Positions 36,252 to 45,002 of a DNA stretch of 64,000 nucleotides are shown one piece after another. A model generated the notes under the pieces. It made no database searches. It saw only the letters and a program-made list of their open reading frames with translations, and had not been told where the DNA came from. How positions within the stretch are numbered: position 1 is the stretch's first letter; each line of letters begins with the position of its first letter. The stretch is from Caballeronia novacaledonica (GTDB lineage Bacteria; Pseudomonadota; Gammaproteobacteria; Burkholderiales; Burkholderiaceae). A program made the position numbers and the translations under genes. The stretch covers positions 62,001 to 126,000 of the forward strand of contig NZ_OGTP01000016.1 of the NCBI RefSeq assembly GCF_900258035.1. The letters are read 5' to 3'.

Positions 36252-37679
36252 ATGAAAGACCGCTATCTCGACTTCGTCAATTCGCCCTTCGGCACGAGCA
36301 TCGCGCGCTCGCTCGGCCTGCCGCGTCCCGAAGTGCTGCGCCGCCATCGCGCGGATCGCGCCGAATTCGGCGGCATGGCCGCGATCGGCGCGGGGCCGTC
36401 GCCCGCGCTCTTCGATGACCTCATGGGCGCGCTCTCGTCCATCGGCATGACGAGCATCGCGCATGAAAGCGCGTCGGGCTGGCTGCCGGTCGCCGCGCGC
36501 CACGGCGCGATGAGCGGCCGCTTCGAGCCGCGCGCCCGCGACGCATCCGCGAGCGATCGCGTCGAAGCGCTGATTTTCGATGCAACCGGCGTCGACGAAA
36601 GCGCCCAGTTGCATTCGCTCTACGCGTTCTTCCACGACGCGCTGCGCTCGCTCGCGAAGAACGGACGCATCGTCGTCATCGGCCGTCCGCCCGCCACGCG
36701 CGCGAGCGTGCCGGCTGCGACCGCCCAGCATGCGCTCGAAGGCATGACGCGCTCGCTCGGCAAGGAAGCGCGCAACCGCATCACGTCGAATCTGCTGCGC
36801 GTGGCCGATGGCGCGGACATCGAGTCCGCGCTGCGCTTCTTCCTGTCGCCCCGCTCGGCTTATGTCTCGGGCCAGGTCGTGACCATCGAGACGCCCGCCG
36901 CCGCCCCCGAAAGCTGGTCGAAGCCGCTCGCGGGCAAGCGCGCGCTCGTGACGGGCGCGGCGCGCGGCATCGGCGCGTCGATCGCGGCCGTGTTGGCGGA
37001 ACGCGGCGCGATCGTCACCGGGCTCGATGTCGCCGCCGCCCGCGACGCGCTCGATCAGACCATGCTGTCGATCGAAGATGCATCGCCCTCGGGCGGCGCG
37101 CATGCGGCGCTCTTCGCGGACATCGCCGCGCCCGAAGCGCCCGCCGACATCGCCGCGGCGCTCGCCGCATCGGGCGGCGTCGATATCGTCGTGCATAACG
37201 CGGGCATCACGCGCGACAAGACCATCGCGCGCATGAGCCCGGAGATGTGGGACAGCGTGATCGACATCAATCTGCTCGCGCAGGCGCGCATCGACGACGC
37301 CCTGCTCGCGCGCAACGTGCTGCGCGAACCCGGACGGATCGTCGCGGTGTCGTCGATCAGCGGCATCGCGGGCAATCGCGGGCAGACCAATTACGCGACC
37401 TCGAAGGCCGGCGTGATCGGCCGCGTGCATGCGATGGCGCCGTTGCTGCGCGCGCGCGGCATCACGATCAACGCGGTCGCGCCGGGCTTCATCGAAACGC
37501 ACATGACCGGGCGCATGCCTTTTGGCGTGCGCGAGGCCGGCCGGCGGCTCAATTCGATGGGACAAGGCGGCTTGCCCGTCGATGTCGCCGAGACCGTCGC
37601 GTGGCTCGCGAGTCCGGGCAGCGCGGGCATCACGGGCAATGTCGTGCGCGTGTGCGGCCAGAGCCTGATCGGCGCGTGA
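36252..37679 (+). CDS. two-domain FabG-like 3-oxoacyl reductase
   Basis: 475 residues. The N-terminal ~210 residues are a degenerate Rossmann-like domain without a clear nucleotide loop. The C-terminal half is a full short-chain dehydrogenase: 'RALVTGAARGIGASIAAVLA', 'DIVVHNAGITRDKT', and the Ser-Tyr-Lys set in 'VSSISGIAGNRGQTNYATSK'. The architecture matches high-molecular-weight FabG (FabG4 of mycobacteria), which prefers long-chain 3-oxoacyl-CoA. Here, with fadE, MaoC and thiolase, it probably acts as the 3-hydroxyacyl-CoA dehydrogenase step. Confidence 0.88.
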   Translation: MKDRYLDFVNSPFGTSIARSLGLPRPEVLRRHRADRAEFGGMAAIGAGPSPALFDDLMGALSSIGMTSIAHESASGWLPVAARHGAMSGRFEPRARDASASDRVEALIFDATGVDESAQLHSLYAFFHDALRSLAKNGRIVVIGRPPATRASVPAATAQHALEGMTRSLGKEARNRITSNLLRVADGADIESALRFFLSPRSAYVSGQVVTIETPAAAPESWSKPLAGKRALVTGAARGIGASIAAVLAERGAIVTGLDVAAARDALDQTMLSIEDASPSGGAHAALFADIAAPEAPADIAAALAASGGVDIVVHNAGITRDKTIARMSPEMWDSVIDINLLAQARIDDALLARNVLREPGRIVAVSSISGIAGNRGQTNYATSKAGVIGRVHAMAPLLRARGITINAVAPGFIETHMTGRMPFGVREAGRRLNSMGQGGLPVDVAETVAWLASPGSAGITGNVVRVCGQSLIGA

Positions 37680-37690
37680 GGAACGGACGC

Positions 37691-38596
37691 ATGCACGCAC
37701 CGACCCTGCCGCGCGCCCGCACCGTCGTCGTCGATACCTTGCCGCCGCCCGCGAAGCTCTACGGGCGCGCGCTGCCCGCGCTCTTCAGGCGCGCGCGCTC
37801 GCCGGAACTGCCCGCGTTGAGGCTCGTGCGTCCCGACGTCAGGCTCGACGCGGAGCAGGTCGGCCGCTATGCGCGCGTGTGCGGGTTCATCCCCGAGCAT
37901 GGCGTGCCGCTCACGTTCCCGCACGTGCTCGCGTTTCCCCTGCATCTGATGATGCTCACCGATCCGTCGTTTCCGTGGTCCGCGCTCGGCGTCGTGCATC
38001 TGTCCAATAGCGTGCGTTTGCGACGTCCGCTCGCGGCGGGCCAGAGCTTGCGCATCGAAGTGGAATGCGGGCCGCTCATGCCGCATCAAAAAGGTCAGGC
38101 GTTCACGCTGCATACGCGCATCTTCCGGCGCGGCGAGGCCGTGTGGGACGGCGACAGCGTCTATCTGAAACGCGGCGTGCGCAGCGAAAGCGCCGCGCCG
38201 TCGATAGAAATCGCCGACGCTTCCGATGCGCGCGTGCCGCTCCTCGCACGCGAAGCGCGCTGGCAGCTTCCGCCGCAACTCGGACGCGATTACGCGAAGG
38301 CATCGGGCGACTTCAATCCGATCCATCTGCACATGCTGAGCGCGAAAGCGTTCGGCTTTCCGCGCGCGATCGCGCATGGCATGTGGACGCTCGCGCGCAC
38401 GCTCGCGGCATTGCATCCGGTCAAGCCGCTCGCATCCGGACACGCGCACGGCGACTTCAAATCGCCGCTCTATCTGCCCGGCGACGCCACGCTCTGGACC
38501 GCCGCGCCCTCGCCTGCCGCGCGCGATTTCGAAGTGCGCGACCTCGCCGGCGACCGGCCGCATCTGCGCGGCCATTTCGAATGGGAGCTGCCATGA
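37691..38596 (+). CDS. MaoC family (R)-enoyl-CoA hydratase
   Basis: 301 residues with a double hot-dog layout. The C-terminal hot-dog holds the hydratase motif 'DYAKASGDFNPIHLHMLSA' with the catalytic Asp and His, and 'FPRAIAHGMWTLARTLAAL'. The N-terminal hot-dog has 'GFIPEHGVPLTFPHVLAFPL'. It hydrates trans-2-enoyl-CoA to the R-3-hydroxy product, which suits the FabG-like partner 11 bp upstream better than a FadB-type enzyme. Its stop overlaps the thiolase start as ATGA. Confidence 0.9.
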   Translation: MHAPTLPRARTVVVDTLPPPAKLYGRALPALFRRARSPELPALRLVRPDVRLDAEQVGRYARVCGFIPEHGVPLTFPHVLAFPLHLMMLTDPSFPWSALGVVHLSNSVRLRRPLAAGQSLRIEVECGPLMPHQKGQAFTLHTRIFRRGEAVWDGDSVYLKRGVRSESAAPSIEIADASDARVPLLAREARWQLPPQLGRDYAKASGDFNPIHLHMLSAKAFGFPRAIAHGMWTLARTLAALHPVKPLASGHAHGDFKSPLYLPGDATLWTAAPSPAARDFEVRDLAGDRPHLRGHFEWELP

Positions 38597-39888
38597 GCGA
38601 AATTCGCCGCGTCGCGATCATCGGCAGCAACCGGATTCCGTTCGCGCGCTCGAACACGGCGTACGCGAGCGCGTCGAATCAGGACATGCTGAGCTTCACG
38701 CTGCAAGGGCTCGTCGATCGCTTCGACCTGCATGGCATGCGTCTCGGCGAAGTGGCGGCGGGCGCGGTCGTCAAGCATTCGCGCGACTTCAACCTGACGC
38801 GCGAAGCGGCGCTCTCGACCACGCTCGCGAAGGAAACGCCCGCCTACGACGTGCAGCAAGCTTGCGGCACCGGCCTCGAAACGGCGATTCTGGTCGCGAA
38901 CAAGATCGCGCTCGGGCAGATCGACGCGGGCATCGCGGGCGGCGTCGATACGGCGTCGGATGCGCCCATCGCCGTGAACGAGCGCATGCGCAAGATCCTG
39001 CTCGAAGCGAATCGCGGACGCTCGGCGGGGCAACGTGTCGGCGCGCTCGCGAAACTGCGGCCCGGCATGTTCTTCCGGCCGCTGTTGCCGCGCAACGCGG
39101 AGCCGCGCACGGGCCTTTCGATGGGCGAGCACTGCGAACTGATGGCCAAGCGCTGGAAAATCGCGCGCGAGTCGCAGGACGCGCTCGCGCAGGAAAGTCA
39201 TCGCAAGCTCGCGGCGGCGTATGGGCGCGGCTTCTTCAACGATCTGATGACGCCGTACAAAGGGCTCGCGCGCGACAACAATCTGCGCGCCGACGTCACG
39301 CTCGATCAGCTATCGCAGCTCAAACCCGTCTTCGATCGCGACGCAGGCACGCTCACGGCGGGCAACTCGACGCCGCTCACCGACGGCGCATCGGCCGTGC
39401 TGCTCGCGTCCGAGCAATGGGCCGCCGAGCGCGGACTGCCGGTGCAGGCGTTCCTCACGTTCTCCGCGAGTGCGGCCGTCGACTTCTTCGACAAGCGCGA
39501 AGGCCTTCTGATGGCGCCCGCCTACGCGGTGCCGTCGATGCTCGCGCGCGCCGGGCTCGCGTTGCAGGACTTCGATTTCTACGAAATCCACGAGGCGTTC
39601 GCCGCGCAGGTGCTGTGCACGCTCGCCGCGTGGGAAGACGATGAATATTGCCGCACCGCGCTCGGCCTGAACGGCGCGTTCGGCTCGATCGACCGCGCGC
39701 GCCTGAACGTGAACGGCGGCTCGCTCGCGACCGGACATCCATTCGCGGCGACGGGCGGGCGCATCGTCGGCACGCTGGCGAAGATGCTCGCGAAAGCGCC
39801 CGAACGCAGCGACGGCAAGCCGTTGCGCGGACTGATCTCGATCTGCGCGGCGGGCGGCCAGGGCGTCGTCGCGATACTGGAGCGGTAA
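38593..39888 (+). CDS. acetyl-CoA C-acyltransferase (FadI-type thiolase)
   Basis: 431 residues. Thiolase catalytic parts: nucleophilic Cys in 'YDVQQACGTGLETAILVANK', His in 'FYEIHEAFAAQVLCTLAAW', 'NVNGGSLATGHPFAATGGR' and the second cysteine block 'GLISICAAGGQGVVAI'. The length and sequence are closer to FadI than to biosynthetic PhaA. It cleaves 3-oxoacyl-CoA to acetyl-CoA and shortened acyl-CoA. Translationally coupled to maoC by a 4-bp overlap. Confidence 0.92.
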   Translation: MSEIRRVAIIGSNRIPFARSNTAYASASNQDMLSFTLQGLVDRFDLHGMRLGEVAAGAVVKHSRDFNLTREAALSTTLAKETPAYDVQQACGTGLETAILVANKIALGQIDAGIAGGVDTASDAPIAVNERMRKILLEANRGRSAGQRVGALAKLRPGMFFRPLLPRNAEPRTGLSMGEHCELMAKRWKIARESQDALAQESHRKLAAAYGRGFFNDLMTPYKGLARDNNLRADVTLDQLSQLKPVFDRDAGTLTAGNSTPLTDGASAVLLASEQWAAERGLPVQAFLTFSASAAVDFFDKREGLLMAPAYAVPSMLARAGLALQDFDFYEIHEAFAAQVLCTLAAWEDDEYCRTALGLNGAFGSIDRARLNVNGGSLATGHPFAATGGRIVGTLAKMLAKAPERSDGKPLRGLISICAAGGQGVVAILER

Positions 39889-39953
39889 GCGGCAGAAGCA
39901 AAAAATAAGGCGCGCCCGTCGACGAAAACGAAGCGCGCCAACGGAGACACCAC

Positions 39954-41696
39954 ATGAGCCCGGGACAGACAGCGCCGCGCGAGGCTTCGACGCCGCACGC
40001 GACGGACGGCATCTGGTACGCGTCGTATCCTCCGCATGTCGCGCGCGAGATCGATGCTTCGCGTTATCGCTCGCTTGCGCATTTCTTCGACGAATGCGTC
40101 GGCCGGTTTCAGAATCGCGTCGCGTTCGTGAGTCTCGGCTCCGAGCTGACGTTCGCCGCGCTCGGCGAGAAGGCGCATGCGTTCGCGTCGTATCTGCAGA
40201 CGATCGGCGTGAAACCCGGCGATCGCGTCGCGCTGATGATGCCCAACACGCTCGTCTATCCCGTCGCGCTGTTCGGCACGCTGATCGCGGGCGCGATCGT
40301 CGTCAACGTGAATCCGCTCTATACGGTGCGCGAGTTGAGCCATCAGCTCAAGGACAGCGGCGCGCAGACGATCGTCGTGTTCGAGAACTTCGCGAAGACC
40401 GTGCAGGACGCGCAGCCGGGCTCGCGCGTGAGGCATGTCGTCGTGACCGGGCTCGGCGATCTGCTCGGCCACGGACTCAACGTGAAAGGCCGCGCGATCG
40501 ATGTGCTGATGCGTCACGTGAAGAAGCAGGTGCCCGCCTACTCGCTGCCCGATGCCATTCGTCTGCCGCAAGCGCTCGCGCGCGGCGCGCGGCAGAAGTG
40601 CGAACCGGTCAGAGTCGGTCATGGCGACATCGCGTTCATTCAATACACCGGCGGCACGACGGGCGTCGCGAAGGGCGCGATGCTCACGCATCGCAATGTC
40701 ATCGCCAATCTGCTGCAGGCGCTCGCGTGGGCGGGCGGGCAACTCGTCGACGGCGAGGAGATCATCGTCACGCCGTTGCCGCTCTATCACATCTATTCGC
40801 TGACCGTGAACGCGCTCGCGTTTCTCGCGATCGGCGCGCGCAACGTGCTGATCGTCAATCCGCGCGACATTCGTGCGCTCATGCGCGCACTGCGTCACGA
40901 GAACTTCACCGCGATCACCGCGCTCAACACGCTCTACAGCGCGCTCCTCGACAACGACGCCTTTCGCCGGCGCGACTTCTCCGCGCTCAAGCTCGCGATG
41001 GCGGGCGGCATGGCGACGCAGCGCGTGATCGCCGAGCGCTTCCGGGCGATGACCGGCAACACGCTCGTCGAAGGCTACGGCCTCACCGAATGCTCGCCGC
41101 TCGTCGCCGCGACACCGCTCGATGCCCGCGATGCGAGCGCGTTCGACGGCACCATCGGCGTGCCGGTGCCGTCGACACTCGTGCGCATGCGCCGCGAGGA
41201 CGGCGCGTGGGCGAACGTCGACGAGCCGGGCGAACTCTGCGTGCAAGGCCCGCAAGTGATGAAAGGCTACTGGAACCGTCCCGAGGACACGGCGAAAGCC
41301 ATCGACGCCAACGGCTGGCTCGCCACCGGCGACATCGGCGTGATGGACGCGCGCGGCATCATCCGGCTCATCGACCGCAAGAAGGACATGATGATCGTGT
41401 CGGGTTTCAACGTGTATCCGAACGAGATCGAGGAAGTGCTCGCCGCGCATCCGAAAGTGCGCGCGGTGGCGGCCGTCGGCGTGCCCGATCCGGTGACGGG
41501 CGAGCGCGTGAAGGCGTTCGTCGTGCGTCGCGACGACACGCTCACGGTGGAAGAACTGTTGAAGTTCGCCCGTTTACACCTGACCGGTTACAAGGTGCCT
41601 TCGTATGTCGAGTTTCGCGACGCGTTACCGCTCACGACGATCGGCAAGGTGCTCAGGCGCGAATTGCGCGACGCCGGATCGAAACCATCGGAATAA
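39954..41696 (+). CDS. fadD: long-chain fatty acid--CoA ligase
   Basis: 580 residues. Adenylate-forming family: P-loop 'FIQYTGGTTGVAKGAMLTHR', 'VEGYGLTECSPLVAATPLD', 'GWLATGDIGVMDARGIIRL' and 'DRKKDMMIVSGFNVYPNEIE'. The C-terminal catalytic Lys is in 'LTTIGKVLRRELR'. It activates free fatty acids to acyl-CoA, feeding FadE. GGAGA stands 8 bp before the ATG. A 66-bp gap with a small GC hairpin separates it from the thiolase gene; still probably one operon. Confidence 0.93.
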   Translation: MSPGQTAPREASTPHATDGIWYASYPPHVAREIDASRYRSLAHFFDECVGRFQNRVAFVSLGSELTFAALGEKAHAFASYLQTIGVKPGDRVALMMPNTLVYPVALFGTLIAGAIVVNVNPLYTVRELSHQLKDSGAQTIVVFENFAKTVQDAQPGSRVRHVVVTGLGDLLGHGLNVKGRAIDVLMRHVKKQVPAYSLPDAIRLPQALARGARQKCEPVRVGHGDIAFIQYTGGTTGVAKGAMLTHRNVIANLLQALAWAGGQLVDGEEIIVTPLPLYHIYSLTVNALAFLAIGARNVLIVNPRDIRALMRALRHENFTAITALNTLYSALLDNDAFRRRDFSALKLAMAGGMATQRVIAERFRAMTGNTLVEGYGLTECSPLVAATPLDARDASAFDGTIGVPVPSTLVRMRREDGAWANVDEPGELCVQGPQVMKGYWNRPEDTAKAIDANGWLATGDIGVMDARGIIRLIDRKKDMMIVSGFNVYPNEIEEVLAAHPKVRAVAAVGVPDPVTGERVKAFVVRRDDTLTVEELLKFARLHLTGYKVPSYVEFRDALPLTTIGKVLRRELRDAGSKPSE

Positions 41697-41705
41697 CTCC
41701 TGGAG

Positions 41706-42569
41706 ATGCTCATGCTGCGAGCGCGATGCCGCTGGTTCCTGTATCTCGTGTTCGCATTCGCGTCTTTGGGCGCGCGCGCCGATGCGCCCGAGGACGCCGC
41801 GCGCATCGGCAGTCTCGGTGTCGAGCAGCAAGTGCAATGGCTGGCGCAGTCGGCCGAAAGCGGCGCGCTCGCGAAGCTCGACGACGCGCAACTCGTCGCA
41901 CTCTTCAGCGCGCTCGATGCGCGCACGTTGCCGCGCTACCTGCAGGACGGCCTGCGCGATTTCCAGTCCTGCGAGTTCACGATGCGCCGGCGCGAGCGCA
42001 TCCGGGGCAAGTGGCCGAAGCGCGCGGACCACATGCTCGTGCGCGTCACGCGCGAGCCGTTGCGCATCTACGCGAAATGGCTGCCCGATGGCGCCCATGC
42101 GGGCCAGGAAATCATCTACGACGATTCCAAGCGCCCCAATGAACTCTACGGTCATCTCGGCGGTTTTCTGGGCGTCGTGCCGATGTGGACGTCGGTGAAT
42201 GGCGCCCTCGCCCGCTCGCAATCGAATCATTCGATCCGCGAACTCGGCATCGACGCGATCACGCGGCGCTTCATCGACGAGGGACACAAATTCGCCGAAG
42301 CGGGCGTCACGAAGCCGTCGAATATCGAGGTGAAAATCGTCGACGGACTGCGCGTCGTCGCGTTCACGTACGAAACGCCCGAAGGACAGCCCGAGTTCTA
42401 CGCGAAAAAGGAAGTGCTCGGGCTCGACCTCGAGCGGCCGCTGTTCCGCACTTTGGAGTCGTATGACAACGACGGGAATATCTTCGAAAGCGTGGTGTTC
42501 GAGCGCATCGAGATCAAACCCTTCGACGATCTGACGTTCGACCCGAAAAATCCTGACTATCGGTTTTGA
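41706..42569 (+). CDS. DUF1571 domain-containing exported protein
   Basis: 287 residues. Signal peptide at residues 1-26 (LRARCRWFLYLVFAFASLGA). DUF1571 body: 'DFQSCEFTMRRRERIRGKWP', 'HAGQEIIYDDSKRPNELYGH', and 'FYAKKEVLGLDLERPLFRTL'. The family is periplasmic and of unknown role, with a beta-rich look similar to outer-membrane lipoprotein carriers. 9 bp after fadD, so expressed with the beta-oxidation genes. ATG 41706 or 41712 could be used; GGAG lies just before 41706. Confidence 0.85.
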   Translation: MLMLRARCRWFLYLVFAFASLGARADAPEDAARIGSLGVEQQVQWLAQSAESGALAKLDDAQLVALFSALDARTLPRYLQDGLRDFQSCEFTMRRRERIRGKWPKRADHMLVRVTREPLRIYAKWLPDGAHAGQEIIYDDSKRPNELYGHLGGFLGVVPMWTSVNGALARSQSNHSIRELGIDAITRRFIDEGHKFAEAGVTKPSNIEVKIVDGLRVVAFTYETPEGQPEFYAKKEVLGLDLERPLFRTLESYDNDGNIFESVVFERIEIKPFDDLTFDPKNPDYRF

Positions 42570-42593
42570 CGTGACATCCGGTGTAACAACCCA

Positions 42594-42616
42594 CCGCGGC
42601 GTGCGCCGCGCGTTTT
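42594..42616 (+). terminator. possible terminator after the DUF1571 gene
   Basis: CGCGGCG-TG-CGCCGCG followed by CGTTTTAAG; the 2-nt loop and short T tract make it moderate. Confidence 0.45.
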
Positions 42617-42733
42617 AAGTTTCGCCTAAGAGTCGGCCGATAACCTGCCCGCACTCCATCGACATCAAGGTCCGCGCAAAGGGCACGACGCCCGCGCCGC
42701 CGCATATCGTCATGTAAATCGAGGACATCGTTC

Positions 42734-42976
42734 ATGAACCTCCGCCGTCCGGCTTCCGCACCCGTGCGAGCCATAAAAAGGCTTTTGAGCCATCACGAAA
42801 TCGCGACATTGCTGTTGCTGCTGCACGCGCCCATCGACGTGATGGCCGCCACGCCCGATGTCGCCTCGTTGCAGGAATATGGCTATGTCGAGATCGTGTC
42901 GCCGGACGCGGGCGCGCCGAAAGTGCGCCTGACCGAAGACGGCAACGCATTGCTGCGCGGCCTCGGCGTCAGGTAA
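42734..42976 (+). CDS. small hypothetical protein, winged-helix-like
   Basis: 80 residues. A GAGGA ribosome site lies 9 bp before the ATG. Sequence 'HHEIATLLLLLHAPIDVMAA' then 'VASLQEYGYVEIVSPDAGAP' and 'VRLTEDGNALLRGLGVR' resembles a minimal winged helix (helix pair, then a two-strand wing ending 'LTEDG.ALL'). Family not recognised. Stand-alone, upstream of surE on the same strand, 70 bp apart. Could be a small regulator; no direct evidence. Confidence 0.7.
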   Translation: MNLRRPASAPVRAIKRLLSHHEIATLLLLLHAPIDVMAATPDVASLQEYGYVEIVSPDAGAPKVRLTEDGNALLRGLGVR

Positions 42977-43046
42977 AGCGTCGGAACACGCGAACTCTGT
43001 AATAATCGGTTGATACTTTTCATCATCGACCAAGGAGTGATTCGCG

Positions 43047-43835
43047 ATGTCCGCCCTCTCACCCATCGTGCAGCGTGTGCTCATCACCAACGACGACGGC
43101 ATCGACGCGCCCGGCTTAGCCGTGCTCGAAGCCGTCGCCGCCGAACTCGCGCACGAAGTCTGGGTCATCGCGCCCGAACACGATCAAAGCGGCACGTCGC
43201 ACTCCATCAGCCTGCATTCGCCGCTGCGCGTGTCACGCCAGGGCGAGCGGCGCTACGGCGTGCAGGGCACGCCCGGCGACTGCGTCGTGATGGGCGCGCG
43301 CCATATCATGAAGGACGCGCCGCCCACGCTCGTGCTTTCCGGCATCAACCGCGGCGCGAACTTGGGCGTCGAGACGATGTTCTCCGGCACCGTCGGCGCC
43401 GCGATGACGGGCCTGCTGCTCGGTTTGCCGTCGATCGCACTCAGCCAGACCTTCACCGATCGCGAAAACGTGCGCTGGGATACGGCGCGCGCGCTGGCGC
43501 CGGGCGTGATCCGTCAACTGCTCGCGATCTCCCACGACACGCCCACCTGTCTGAACGTCAATTTCCCCGATTGCGACGCGTCCGCCGCCGGTCCGCTCAC
43601 CGTGACGCGGCAAGGCGTCGGGCTCGTGGAAGGCATCGATGTGCTGCCGCTCGTCGATCCGCGCGGCATCGACTATCACTGGCTGCGCTTTCAGCGCGGC
43701 CCGCGCCCGAATTCGCCCGATAGCGAAACGACGGTGGTCGCGTCCGGCCGCGTCTCGGTCACGCCGCTGCATTTCGATCGCACCGACGAGCGCACGTTCG
43801 CCACGCTCGAAGCGGGTCTGAAGCGCGGCGTCTGA
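43047..43835 (+). CDS. surE: 5'/3'-nucleotidase SurE
   Basis: 262 residues. Family start 'VLITNDDGIDAPGLAVLEAV' carries the two metal-binding aspartates. Further blocks are 'WVIAPEHDQSGTSHSISLHS', 'GTPGDCVVMGARHIM' and 'LSGINRGANLGVETMFSGTV'. It is a metal-dependent phosphatase of nucleotides and short polyphosphate. AAGGAGTGA before the ATG gives a strong ribosome site. In many proteobacteria surE precedes pcm-nlpD-rpoS; here it is followed by a DUF2147 gene instead. Confidence 0.95.
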   Translation: MSALSPIVQRVLITNDDGIDAPGLAVLEAVAAELAHEVWVIAPEHDQSGTSHSISLHSPLRVSRQGERRYGVQGTPGDCVVMGARHIMKDAPPTLVLSGINRGANLGVETMFSGTVGAAMTGLLLGLPSIALSQTFTDRENVRWDTARALAPGVIRQLLAISHDTPTCLNVNFPDCDASAAGPLTVTRQGVGLVEGIDVLPLVDPRGIDYHWLRFQRGPRPNSPDSETTVVASGRVSVTPLHFDRTDERTFATLEAGLKRGV

Positions 43836-43923
43836 GTGTCGGACGCGCGCCGCTAGAACGTTTCCTCGCAGACGGGAACGGCCGCTTTCTCGTATGCTCG
43901 GGCGATCACAACAAGGAGACGAC

Positions 43924-44388
43924 ATGACCCGTTCCATCGGCTCGCGCGGCGCGCGCGCGATGCTCGGCGCGCTTTGCGCCATCTTCGCCGCGAGCGTATT
44001 CGCACAGACGGCGACGCCCGTCGGCACCTGGCAAACCATCGACGATCAAAGCGGCAAGCCGAAAGCGATCATTCAGATCGTCGACGACGGCAACGGCCAG
44101 TTGTCCGGCAAAGTCGTGCGCGGCATCGGCGAGTTCGATCATCCCGAGCGGCGCTGCACGGCCTGCACCGACGAGCGCAAGGATCAACTGGTCAAGGGAA
44201 TGACGATTATCACCGGCATGCGGCAGGACGGCGATGCATGGGGCGGCGGCCAGATTCTCGACCCCGAGAGCGGCAAGCTCTACAAGTGCAAGATGAAGAT
44301 GGAGGACGGCGGGCAGAAGCTCGTCGTGCGCGGGTTTATCGGCGTGTCGTTGCTGGGGCGTTCGCAGACGTGGCTGCGCCAGCAGTAG
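43924..44388 (+). CDS. DUF2147 family exported protein
   Basis: 154 residues from ATG 43924 (preceded by AAGGAGACG). The signal peptide ends around 'CAIFAASVFAQ'. DUF2147 body: 'VGTWQTIDDQSGKPKAIIQI', 'CTACTDERKDQLVKGMTIIT' with a Cys-x2-Cys pair, and 'VVRGFIGVSLLGRSQTWLR'. A lipocalin-like beta fold is expected; function unknown, and one might suspect metal or small-molecule binding at the Cys pair. Confidence 0.85.
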   Translation: MTRSIGSRGARAMLGALCAIFAASVFAQTATPVGTWQTIDDQSGKPKAIIQIVDDGNGQLSGKVVRGIGEFDHPERRCTACTDERKDQLVKGMTIITGMRQDGDAWGGGQILDPESGKLYKCKMKMEDGGQKLVVRGFIGVSLLGRSQTWLRQQ

Positions 44389-44398
44389 AGATCGAAAA

Positions 44399-44438
44399 AG
44401 AAAAAGCCGGTCGAAGATGCGTGTCTTCGACCGGCTTT
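44399..44438 (-). terminator. terminator between convergent DUF2147 and IS5-like genes
   Basis: Stem AAGCCGGTCGAAGA / TCTTCGACCGGCTT. The long T tract is on the minus strand (TTTTTCTTTTTC); the plus strand has only TTT. It mainly serves the minus-strand gene. Confidence 0.82.
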
Positions 44439-44466
44439 GCTCATCGCGCGCGTGCGCCCGATGAAA

Positions 44467-44859
44467 TCATGCGGCGTGACGCTGACGCGCTTCGTCCGCT
44501 TGCGCGCTCGACGCCTGGCCGGCGCCCTCGAGTTTGAACTCCGGCGGCACGCGCATGCGCGATGTCATCAACGCATACAGCGATTCGCCCGCCGGCCCGA
44601 ACAACTGCGTCATGACGCGCAGCAGGACGCCCGACTCGTGCCACGTCTTGAAACGCCGATGGCACGTCTGATACGACGGATATTTGCGCGGCAGCGTGGA
44701 CCACGACGCTCCGCTGTACATGACCCAGAGCACACCGTTGAGCACGGCGCGCGTGTTGGCGAGCGGCCGGCCGCGCAGCTCGAGACGAGGGCGCAGTTCG
44801 GGAAGCAGCGGTGCGACCATCTGCCATTCTTCGTCGGACATGTCGCGGTAGGGCTTCAC
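44467..44859 (-). CDS. IS5-type transposase N-terminal domain protein (DUF4096), no catalytic domain
   Basis: 130 residues. GTG 44859 is chosen because GGAG sits 8 nt before it; ATG 44895 upstream lacks a ribosome site. The first ~85 residues match the DNA-binding domain of IS5-family transposases ('YRDMSDEEWQMVAPLLP', 'RGRPLANTRAVLNGVLW', 'LPRKYPSYQTCHRRFKTWHE'). After that the sequence leaves the transposase pattern, and no DDE catalytic core follows in any frame. It has its own terminator, so it may be a captured, working DNA-binding protein rather than junk. No terminal inverted repeats seen. Confidence 0.75.
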   Translation of the reverse strand: MKPYRDMSDEEWQMVAPLLPELRPRLELRGRPLANTRAVLNGVLWVMYSGASWSTLPRKYPSYQTCHRRFKTWHESGVLLRVMTQLFGPAGESLYALMTSRMRVPPEFKLEGAGQASSAQADEARQRHAA

Positions 44860-45002
44860 GATAAATTCTCCAATTTGCTGACGGGTAACCGGCATCGACG
44901 ATACCGAGTACCCGGAAAACGGCAAATCGGAGTGATCCTAATCTTGAAATAGTCGGCAAAGCCTTATGCCGATTGGCCTACCGCAGAATTTTGATACTCG
45001 TA

